Shown piece after piece: positions 55,428 to 64,000 of a stretch of DNA of 64,000 bases. The notes below the pieces were generated by a model. That model searched no databases, was not told the origin of the DNA, and was given only the letters and a program-made list of their open reading frames with translations. A program made the position numbers and the translations under genes. Source of the stretch: Typha latifolia (lineage: Eukaryota; Streptophyta; Magnoliopsida; Poales; Typhaceae); contig CM034100.1 in NCBI GenBank assembly GCA_019914945.1, forward strand, positions 9,311,096 through 9,375,095, read 5' to 3'. Every line of letters starts with the position of its first letter. The first letter of the stretch is position 1.

Positions 55428-56960
55428 TCAATCCAAAGCACAAATGCCTAAAGAAGTACGAAGATACTCAAATCTCTGTAAATCTAAAGGTTTTGTAAAT
55501 AGATCACCCAACTGTTTCTTTGTCTCAACATGTTCTAGTGCTATTATTTTGTCTTCAACTAACTCGCGTATAAAATGATGTCGGATATCAATATGTTTAG
55601 TACGCGAGTGTTGAACAGGATTCTTCGATATATTAATAGCACTCATGTTGTCACAATAAAGCACCATAATATCTTGTTCAATGCCGTAATCTTTGACCAT
55701 CTGTTTCATCCATAGTAACTGAGAACAACAACTACCCGCTGCAATGTACTCGGCCTCCGCAGTAGATAAAGATATCGAGTTTTGTTTCTTACTGTGCCAA
55801 GCAACCAGATTGTTTCCAATATAAAAACATCCACCAGAGGTACTCTTTCTATCATCACATGAAAGATATGATAGCTCCCGAGTCATAAGTAAACCAGATA
55901 CCTAAGTCAACTATGCCACCGACATATTTTATGATACGTTTCACAGCATACAAATGTGTCTCCTTAGGTTCAGACTGAAACCTAGCACACACACCGACGC
56001 TAAATGCAATGTCAGGTCTACTAGCAGTTAAGTACAAAAGACTACCAATCATGCTCCTATACAGTGTCTGATCAACACTTTGTCCTGAAATATCCTTACC
56101 TAGTTTGGTAGTTGTACTCATAGGAGTTTTAGCATGTTTTGCATTTTCTAAACCAAATTTAGTCACTAGATCCTTAGCATACTTGGTTTGAGCGATAAAT
56201 ATCCCTCTTTCTAATTGAGTAATTTGAAGTCCCAAAAAGAACTTCAACTCACCCATCATGCTCATCTCAAAATGACTATGCATGAGATCAGCAAACTCCT
56301 TAGCTAACAATTGACTCGTTGCCCCGAAGATAATATCATCCACATATATTTGTGCCACAACTAAACTTCTATTCGACCGTCTAATGAACAATGTCTTGTC
56401 CACTCCCCCTCGAGTGAACCCCGCATCCACTAAAAAAGTGGTCAACTTCTCATACCAAGCTCTTGGAGCTTGTTTTAGCCCGTAGAGGACCTTTTTCAGT
56501 TTAAACACATGAGAAGGAAATTTTTGATCTTCGAACCCTTTCGGTTGTTCCACATAAACATCTTCATTCAGAGTACCATTCAAGAAAGCACTTTTCACAT
56601 CCATTTGAAACAATTTAAATTTTAAGTGACAAGCAATAGCAAGCAGTATACGAATAGATTCTAATCTAGCAACATGAGCAAATGTCTCATCAAAATCTAT
56701 ACCCTCAACCTGAGTATATCCCTGTGCAACGAGTCTAGCTTTATTTCGAACTATATTGCCATGTTCATCACTTTTATTCTTGTAAATCCATTTTGTTCCA
56801 ATGACGTTCACATTCTTAGGTCTAGGAACTAAATACCAAACATTATTCCTAGAAAATTGTTCTAATTCCTCATGCATAGCATTAACCCAAGAATCGTCTA
56901 ACAATGCTTCCTTCACATTTTTAGGTTCAAAAGAAGATATATAGCAAGTAAATGATACCT
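55428..56960 (-). pseudogene. pol: Sirevirus 2 reverse transcriptase and RNase H
   Basis: RT is open at 55,855-56,916: [32 protein letters not shown] and catalytic YVDDIIFG, through [20 protein letters not shown]. At about 55,870 a 26-bp deletion compared with copy 1 removes the codons GYMDSDWA, including the first acidic RNase H residue, and shifts the frame. RNase H then continues to the normal end (SLGICALD, stop at 55,428) with LSTAEAEYIAAGSC, YCDNMSAI and KHIDIRHHF. The polymerase domain looks sound, but RNase H cannot work. Confidence 0.9.
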
Positions 56961-56999
56961 CACTTTAGATTTGTCATCTTGTCTTAATTGGTTCATTTA

Positions 57000-58041
57000 C
57001 GTCTCCAATTACTTATGACAGTGGATGATCTGATTTCACTCTGGCAGATGGTTTTGGTATGTTGCAGTCATCTTTGTTCATTTCAACTTTGTCCTCGTCC
57101 TGATTCTCAATTTCCATTTCAAGCTCCTTTCCTATTTCTTCGTCATATGTATCTGCAGAAATAGAAATAGGAGTAGCTTTAGTTAAATCAGTCGTGGATT
57201 CATCTATCATAACATTAGCAGATTCCATAACAGTTGAAGTGTCAAGATTAAATACTCTGTAGGCTCTACTATTATTCGAATACCCTAAGAAGATGCCTTC
57301 GCTACTTCTAGTGTCAAATTTAATCAAATATTCTCGATCACGCAAGATATAACATTTACTACCAAAAACTCGAAAATATTTAACACTAGGTTTCTTACCT
57401 TTCCAGATTTCATATGCAATCATTTTTGTACCTGGTGTTAGATAAACACAATTTATCACATGTACCGCTGTATTGACCGCCTCTGCCCAAAACCTTTGAG
57501 GAACCTTTTTAGCGTGAAGCATAACCCTAGCCATTTCTGCACAACTCAGTTTTTTCTTTCCACAATCCCGTTCTGTTGTGGAGTTATAGGAGCTGAAAAT
57601 TCATGTTGAATACCAAGAGAATTGCAAAATATGGAAAAAAAATTATTTTCAAATTCTCTACCATGATCAGAACGAATCCTAACTAGGGTAATAGATTTTT
57701 ATTCTGCAATTTTATTCCTGCAAAATAAATTTTTTATTCTGCAATTTTATTTCAAACTTCTCACGTAGAAAGGTAACCCAGGTATATCTGGAGTAATCAT
57801 CGACCATTAAGAATATATAGCGTTTACCTCCAAGACTTTCCATTTTTGTTGGACCCATCAAGTCCATGTGTACTAATTGGAGCACACGGTCGGTGGTAGC
57901 TACATTTACCTTCTTGTGTGAAATCCTAGTTTGTTTTCCAATTTGACACGAACCGCAAACCCTTTTTGACATTTCTTTCATCTTAGGTATTCTTCTTACC
58001 ACTTCTTGTTTGGACAAAGTAAATAATTCCTTGTGATTCAC
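57000..58041 (-). pseudogene. pol: Sirevirus 2 integrase
   Basis: 57,712-58,041 encodes the GAG-pre-integrase zinc region (KRVCGSCQIGKQTRISH) and the core start HMDLMGPTKMESLGGKRYIF. A short duplication around 57,690-57,740 breaks the frame. IRSDHGREFEN and GIVE.K lie over 57,540-57,690 with a lost base. 57,013-57,534 is open again (RVMLHAKKVPQRFWAEAVNT, GYSNNSRAYRVFNLD). All three acidic residues can be found but not in one frame. Confidence 0.85.
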
Positions 58042-58097
58042 ATGTCCAAGACGTTGATGTCAAAGATCTGCAATGTTGAAAGAGGCACTGTTACATT

Positions 58098-60274
58098 TCA
58101 GTTTATGTGATTTTCCAACAACATAGCAATTATCAGATGTTCTAGATCCATAACATATAACATTACCACCATGATCAAGAATAGTACAATCATTTTTGGA
58201 GAATTTACCTCATAATCTTCATCACAAAATTGATTGATGCTCAGAAGATTTGCTTTCAAGTCCTTAACATAAAGAACAATTTCAAGAATAGGAACACTTG
58301 GAATACTTACCTTTTCTTTACCTATTACCTTGGATGAATTACCATCTCCGTATGTCACAACTCCCCCTTCATGTTTTTCGAGATTAGAAAATAAGGATTT
58401 GTCACCTGATATATGTCTTGAACAGCCACTGTCTAAATACCACAAGTCAGAATTTAAAGCTTTCAAGGCAGTATGTACAACATAACATTTCAAATCACTT
58501 TTCTTGACCCATATGGCCTTTGTTTTCATCCCATAAATAAAAACACTTCTAGGTTTTTGCAAAAGTTTGCAATGAGGTCGAATATGACCTAGAATGCCGC
58601 AATGATAGCATGTCGGAATAAACCTTTTTCTACTCGCCTTTTGTCGAGGAGTGTGACTAGAGTTTACCTTTGGTACCGTCGAAGTTTTACTAGTTTGTAG
58701 ATTCAACTTCAGTTTAGAAGCATTCATTCAGGATTACTTTGTAAATGTGGTTGATGGCTTTAGGTATTCTTCCTTTTGTATACCTACAGAAACAAAGACA
58801 GTTTTGTTATTATTTGAATTACTAGTGTATCCAACACCATACCTGTCTTTTCCAAAGATCTGAGGTTTTAGAATCTCATCAAATTTGTTCTTCCCTTTTA
58901 GAAATGTCACTTCCTTATTCAATCGCTCTAGTTCAATTTCATTAGCCTTCATTTTATTTTTCGCATTGTCAAGTTGTTCAGAAAGGTCTTTGACACGTTC
59001 AAGCTCCAATTTGTACTTCTCCTCAAATTGAATTCTTTCTGGTTCAATTACCTTGAGTCGTTGATGTAGTCTAAGATTGCTTTTCTTGAGTTTAAACGAC
59101 TCTAGGTACAGGTCATTATATGCCTTTTGAATTTCAGATTCATCTTCTTCACCGGTAACATATCCCGATCATCCGTACTATCGGTATCAATAACGGAATC
59201 AATATTAAGTAGAGAAGAGGCAAAAGCTACAAAGTTTTCTTCGTCTTTTCCAGAATCATCATCAGATTCATCTAAGTCATCCCAAGTAACTTTCATAGCT
59301 TTACCCTTCTTCTTAAGGCGATTAGGGCATTCTTGTGCTATGTGACCAAAACCAGAACATTCAAAGCATCGAACTTTATTCTTAGAATTCTTAATTTTCT
59401 GTTTGACACCATTGTTGCTCACACCTGTGTTTAAACTTGCAGTATTCTTCTTTTTCATAAAGGCTTTGCTTTTCTCAAGTTTTTCAGCATTCAAGTTGTT
59501 TGGCTTCCAAAAGAATTTATTGAACTTTTTAGCGAACATGGCCAACATCTCAACATCTAAATCACCTTCATCATCAGACTCCTCTATACTTTGTTCAACT
59601 GTGGATAAGGCAATCCCTTTGGACTTCCTCAGTCTTGAAAGGTTGGACTCAAATGTTCGTAGATTTCCTACCAATTGTTCAACTTTCATAGAATCGATGT
59701 CCTAACTTTCCTCAATAGCTATAACTTTCGCCTGAAACCTCTCTGGAAGAGACCTAAGGATCTTACGGACAATTCTGTTTTCAGGAATTTTCTCTCCTAG
59801 GTTGAAACTGGAGTTGACTATATCACTCAGCTTTGCATAGAACTCATCAAATGTTTCATTCTCCTCCATACGTAGAGTTTCAAAACTAGTAGTCAACCTC
59901 TGAAGTTTAGAAAGTTTGACAGCCATAGTTCCTTCATGAGTAGTTTCTAAGATCGTCCAAGCTTCTTTTGCTATATCACAAGTAGAAATTCTTCTAAATT
60001 CTTCCGAGGAAACACAACTAAAAATTGCATTTATTGCCTTGCTATTCTATCCAACTTTTTCATAGTCTGACCTATCCCATGACTCTATCGGTTTATCAGC
60101 AAGTTTATCATCCACCATGTACATTGGTGGACTCCAACCGTTCACAACGGCAAACCATACTCGTTCATCTATAGACTTCAAGTAAGCTCTCATCCTAGCT
60201 TTCCAATATCCATAATTTGATCCATTTAGGATAGGAGGTCTAATAGATGATGGTCCATCTCTATGAAAATCCAT
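58098..60274 (-). pseudogene. gag: Sirevirus 2 gag and protease
   Basis: ATG at 60,274 (MDFHRDGPSSIRPPILNGSN). The Gag domain has a TGG-to-TAG stop at 60,044-60,046 where copy 1 keeps Trp, and an AAG-to-TAG stop near 59,700. The first CCHC knuckle (CFECSGFGHIAQEC) is near 59,330-59,370, a frameshift follows near 59,150, then a coiled-coil-like stretch at 58,734-59,009. The second knuckle (CYHCGILGHIRPHC) is near 58,570-58,610. The protease site LWYLDSGCSRHISGD is near 58,405-58,445. The protease end is frameshifted near 58,200. Confidence 0.85.
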
Positions 60275-60308
60275 GCCTATCTGATCTCTCTCAAAGGTGA
60301 GAGAACCT

Positions 60309-60320
60309 GCTCTGATACGA
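60309..60320 (-). other. Sirevirus 2 primer binding site, one mismatch
   Basis: GCTCTGATACGA on the plus strand, i.e. TCGTATCAGAGC in element sense. The second base differs from the initiator tRNA-Met complement TGGTATCAGAGC, which copy 1 matches fully. Confidence 0.8.
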
Positions 60321-60322
60321 AG

Positions 60323-61404
60323 TGAAAAAACCCCTAGACACAAGTATGTATCTAAATACTAGGCAATGATATCACTCGTTCGCTTAAGTAAAAGGCCGTA
60401 GAAATATTAAGAACGAAAGTAGAGATGAACGCCAAGATTTTAACGTGGAAAAACCCAAACGAGAAAAAACCACGGATCCAAACTTGGATCAAAACCAATC
60501 ACTAGAATAGTAGCAGTTACAAGACTGACTCTCAAAACAACCCGTCGATCCAAACGACTTTGTTCCTCGCAGTCTTGATCGCTAGAACCCACGATTCACT
60601 GCTTCTTGTGATTGAAGTTCAATCTCAGTAACCCTCGAGATTGATCTTTCGTCTAGATAGCCCTTAAGACGAAAGATTAAGATTTGTAGATGAGTGGAAC
60701 CTTGTTAGTTGAAGAACCGATGTAGCCTCAAGAAGTCTCCTTCAATAATGCTTCTTCAACCACCCTAGAGATAGGGTTTCACAATCCTTATATATGATCT
60801 CCAAGATAGAGCCAAATCCAAGTCTTATCCGTACTCATGAAAGTCCAATTTTATCAAACTTCGTTGGTGCGTTCGAAGCGGCCCGGGTGCGTTCGAACGG
60901 CATGACTTGATCTCAAGTGCGTTCGAACGGGCCCGAGTGCGTTCGAACGCGACAACTTGAATTCTTCAGGTTGCGTTCGAACGCGTTTGTGAACGCAGCT
61001 CTTGGTCTGTGTGAACGCAGTACTCGCGTTCGAACTCGTTTGTGAACGCGGCTCTCTGTCTGTGTGAACACAGTACCCGCGTTCGAACGCGTTTGTGAAT
61101 GCGGCTCTCTGTCTGTGTGAACGCAGATACCCGTGTTCGAACGCGTTTGTGAATGCGGCTCTCTGTCTATGTGAACGCAGATACCCGCGTTCGAACGCGT
61201 TTGTGAACGCGGCTCTTTGTCTGTGTGAACGCAGATTCCGCGTTCGAACGCATTTGTGAACGCGGTGTGAACTCGACGGCTTTTCTCCAATAATCTTGCA
61301 ATTCTTCAAACCAGAGATATTCTAGACTTGTGTAAAGCTCATATACATGAAAAAATACACTTAGAATATTTTGTACACAATTGCTAACAAATAAAAACCT
61401 AATA
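60323..61404 (-). repeat. Sirevirus 2 5' LTR (1082 bp)
   Basis: TGAAAAAACCCC to CCTAATA; the LTR start TG is mutated to TA. It holds six tandem units at about 60,970-61,262 and a TATA-like sequence complement near 60,793. It is close to the 3' LTR in length and structure. Confidence 0.9.
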
Positions 61405-61789
61405 GAGTGTTTTTGTCAGTTTACTTATACATATGAATTCCTATTTTGTATTTATGAACTTCTATTTTATACCTTTATATTCATATGTTATGTCAGATTT
61501 ATGCATAATCAGTTCTTATTTTGATAACTTGAGTTTAATAAAATCACTCATACTATCCATAATAGAGTGTATTTGGAGTTATTATCTCTCTAAAATCCCT
61601 AGTTAATCTTAAAAATCCAAAATTTATAACTATGGAATGTATAATTATCATAGTTACCGAAACTAAACTAGACGAGTTGGTTAGGCTGGTGAACCGACCA
61701 CTAAACTGGTTCGATTTTATTTTCAAATCAGATAAGCAATCGATTCAGTGAAAAATGACCAACTCAGTGGTTGAATCAATGACTGTTAA
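61405..61789. other. unassigned sequence right of Sirevirus 2
   Basis: Starts with the TSD GAGTG. AT-rich, with no open frame or recognised repeat. It may be the continuation of whatever lies at 51,190-51,356. Confidence 0.4.
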
Positions 61790-62463
61790 GGACTGGACCG
61801 AAATGGGGATGGGTTGGTTGTTTGGATTGAAGGGAGATCTTGATGCGGGTGGGAAGGAAGGAGAAGACGATATGTGGATGAGAATATTAACGAGTAGAGA
61901 TGGGAATAGGATGAAGGGAAAGAAGGGGTCGCTCCTAGAAGAAGTAGGGTCACGACAGATGATGAGGAAGGTCTAACCAATGGAGGTTAGGGGACAATGT
62001 GAAGTTAGGGCAAAAAGGAAGAAAGAGACAAAAAGAGAGAGAGAGAGATAGAAGAAGAAAATATGATTTCATAGCATAACCCCACTAAGGTGCACTCCAC
62101 AATACTTAGAGGCTACCATTTGGACTCAAACAATAGAAATAAAACCCTAAAATCAAAGTGTTCTCACCGTGGTGCGTTTGAATGCACCCGAGGCCATTCG
62201 AACACGGATTTTTTGTTCTCTATATTTGCAAACGTGTGCAAACATTCAATGGGCGTATTTGGATGGGCTCGAGGCCCGTTCGAACACAATTCTCGTTCTT
62301 TGTATTTATGAATGCCTACAGGCATTCGCATAGTGCGTTCGAATGTGACCCTTGCATTCGAACACGACCCTTGCATTTGAACACTCCCCGACAAAAAGTT
62401 TATTTTTCTTCCAAAATAAATTTATTTCAATTGATACAACCTAATCCAACTCTAGTTGTATCA
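61790..62463 (-). repeat. LTR-D copy 2, inverted relative to copy 1
   Basis: Complement of the copy 1 leader (61,800-62,060), then AGGGTTTTATTTC complement at 62,140, degenerate palindromes (62,170-62,380) and the terminal hairpin TTGATACAAC ... GTTGTATCAA ending at 62,463. The inner boundary is approximate. Confidence 0.7.
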
Positions 62464-63165
62464 ATCCACCATGCTTCCGTCACCTTGACCTCAAGGTGTG
62501 AAGTCTAGAAAGCATTCTGTGATGTCCTCCTCAAACTCCCATTTCGCCTCGTCGGAATGCCTTCCAAGCCACTCCATCAAGATCTTAGTCTCCAATCGCC
62601 CTTCTTGATGGCGCCTCCATCTCTCCAACACACGCACCGGCTTGTATCCGTCTATCTCCTCCACTGGATCGGGTATCTGTGTGCTCACTGCCTGATCTGC
62701 CCGTACCCTCGCCCACAATAACAATACATGAAACATAGGATGAACCTGAGATCCCTCTAGCAACTCCAATCTGTACGCAACAGGTCCCACTCGCTCTAAC
62801 TTGGGATTGCATACAAGATGTAGGGAACCTTGCCGATATGGCTGGGCTCGCACAAATACAAGGCCCCCAACCTCAAACTCCAACTCCCGATGTCGACGAT
62901 CATACACTTGCTTCATGCGATTCTGGGCCGTTGTCATGTTCCTGTAACCTCCGTAGAACCACATCTCGATCTGCTAACTCCATCTCTATCTCCATCCTCA
63001 CTGCTAATGCCTCGGGGTCATATGTCCTCAAGGTAGCTGGTGATCTATCATACATTGCCTCGAATAGGATCATCCCAATGGTGTTGTGAAATGTAGTGTC
63101 ATAGGACCACTCCTCCCACTGTAAGTAGTCGAGCCATCTCCTTGGTCTCTTGCCCACAAAGCACC
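62464..63165 (-). pseudogene. pol: D-family integrase C-part and chromodomain
   Basis: After a purine tract (about 62,464-62,495), 62,491-62,964 encodes RMKQVYDRRHRELEFEVGGL, VFVRAQPYRQGS, ERVGPVAYRLELLEGSQVHP and the chromodomain tail ILMEWLGRHSDEAKWEFEED. 62,900-63,157 gives RWLDYLQWEEWSYDT. A frameshift separates them. At about 63,165 integrase is joined directly to RT, so RNase H and the integrase N-terminal half are missing. Confidence 0.8.
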
Positions 63166-63760
63166 GTCATAAAAGTGGACGGAATATGTTGTTCATCAGC
63201 CCTTGGAAGGTCGTAGGACCATTCGTCAACCCAAACAGCATCACCCGAAACTGATAGTGTTTGTCATGAGTTTGGAACACTGTTTTGTGGACGTCATCTG
63301 CACGCACTCGGATCTGGTGGTACACTACATGTAGGTCCAGTTTGCTGAAGTCTGATGCTTCGATTAGCTCCATAAACTCCTTGATGACTAGGATCGAGTA
63401 CCTATCCTTGACGGTTATGACTTTTAGTGCGCGGTAATCCACGCAGAAACGCCAGCTGCCGTCTTTCTTTCTCACCAACATAACTAAGGATGAATAGGAG
63501 CTCCGACTTGGTTGAATGATGCCTTGCTCTAACACCTCTACAACCAGCCTTGATATCTCTTCCTTCTAGATGTGGGGATAGTGGTAGGGTCATACATTTG
63601 TAGGTTCGGCCTCCGGTACAATCTCAATCCTGTGATCAGGGTGCCTGGTAGGTGGCAGCCCTCGTTGAGCCTCAAAAAGTCCAGAATAATCAGCTAACAA
63701 GCAATCCAAATCAGGGCGAGTACCTAAGTCAGAGACGACTCTAGGCTACCTTTCAAATGT
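63166..63760 (-). pseudogene. pol: D-family reverse transcriptase N-part
   Basis: 63,167-63,535 encodes GIIQPSRSSYSSLVMLVRKK, DYRALKVITVKDRYSI, FSKLDLHVVYHQIRVRADDV and LFGLTNGPTTFQGLMNNIF. The catalytic DD motif lies beyond the break. Upstream (63,540-63,760) the RT start and protease linker are readable in broken frames (PDHRIEIVPEAEPTN-like). Confidence 0.8.
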
Positions 63761-63860
63761 ACGACCCTACCACTTCGCCCATGGTAAGTAGTCGAGCCTT
63801 CCTCTAACATCTCTACAACTAGCCTTGATATCTCTTCCTTCTAGAGTCGTCTCTGACTAT
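63761..63860. other. scrambled patch of integrase and RT sequence
   Basis: CCCATGGTAAGTAGTCGAGCC resembles integrase near 63,115, and ACAACTAGCCTTGATATCTC repeats RT at 63,541. CTAGAGTCGTCTCTGAC (63,841-63,857) is the exact complement of 63,728-63,744. Confidence 0.7.
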
Positions 63861-64000
63861 TTTGGTGACATGTTATACCAAGGCATTTTGACAACATTTT
63901 GGTGTATATCAGGACTGAATTGGAGCATTGGAGGCATTTGGAGGATGTGCTAAATTTGTTGAAGCAAAATAAATCGAAGATCAAAAAGTCCAAGTGCTTA
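63861..64000 (+). pseudogene. pol: Ty3/gypsy RT fragment, plus strand, cut by window end
   Basis: Encodes HFDNILVYIRTELEHWRHLE, then [19 protein letters not shown]. The catalytic DD is DN. This is the part of RT just missing from the minus-strand copy to the left, now in the opposite orientation. Confidence 0.75.

Larger units (their letters stand above)
51362..61404 (-). mobile_element. Sirevirus-like Ty1/copia retrotransposon, copy 2
   Basis: A 10.04-kb minus-strand element with both LTRs, primer site, gag, pol, third ORF, purine tracts and a perfect TSD. It is better kept than copy 1: RT is open for 353 codons, and the third ORF lacks copy 1's deletion. It still has stops in gag (at 60,044-60,046 and near 59,700), frameshifts, and a 26-bp deletion that removes the first RNase H catalytic residue. 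Confidence 0.95.

Overview
The window is a stretch of plant heterochromatin made almost entirely of LTR retrotransposons. I found no host protein gene, rRNA or tRNA. The evidence for a flowering plant is the primer binding sites complementary to initiator tRNA-Met (TGGTATCAGAGC), chromodomain-bearing Ty3/gypsy integrases (chromoviruses), Sirevirus-type Ty1/copia elements with the AAAGGGGGAGAT polypurine tract, and nested insertions with 5-bp target-site duplications (TSDs). I cannot name the species.

Five repeat families recur; the names are mine. LTR-A is a chromovirus LTR of about 0.75-0.86 kb, mostly on the minus strand, with ten copies or fragments. LTR-B is a related chromovirus LTR of about 0.9 kb. 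LTR-C is a long LTR (1.7-3.1 kb) starting TGTAAC; it forms one large non-coding element, a solo LTR and fragments. LTR-D is a third chromovirus LTR near the right end. The fifth family is a Sirevirus-like Ty1/copia element with LTRs of about 1 kb.

Layout. 1-11.7 kb: minus-strand LTR-A and LTR-B remnants with deletions, one local inversion and an LTR-C fragment. 11,717-20,978: Sirevirus copy 1 (plus strand), inserted into an A-family pol gene that resumes at 20,979. 21.6-29.6 kb: a B-family element (plus strand) carrying a solo Sirevirus LTR in its 5' LTR and an A-family element inside its gag. 29.6-37.2 kb: A-family pol/gag fragments (minus) with an LTR-C solo insertion. 37.2-46.9 kb: the non-coding LTR-C element. 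46.9-48.7 kb: A-family gag, primer-site array and 5' LTR. 48.7-51.4 kb: unassigned LTR-like sequence, then D-family integrase and LTR. 51,362-61,404: Sirevirus copy 2 (minus strand) with a perfect TSD. 61.4-64 kb: D-family LTR and pol, ending in a scrambled patch.

Every retroelement gene seen is broken by stops, frameshifts or deletions. Sirevirus copy 2 is the best preserved. The most notable signals are: (i) a CpG-rich 12-bp palindrome, GCGTTCGAACGC, clustered just upstream of TATA-like sequences in LTR-A, LTR-B, LTR-D (degenerate), the Sirevirus LTR and an internal Sirevirus region ahead of a third ORF; (ii) 20-bp tandem arrays of the primer-binding-site/LTR junction in the A family; and (iii) that third ORF, which has what looks like its own promoter, leader and intron.
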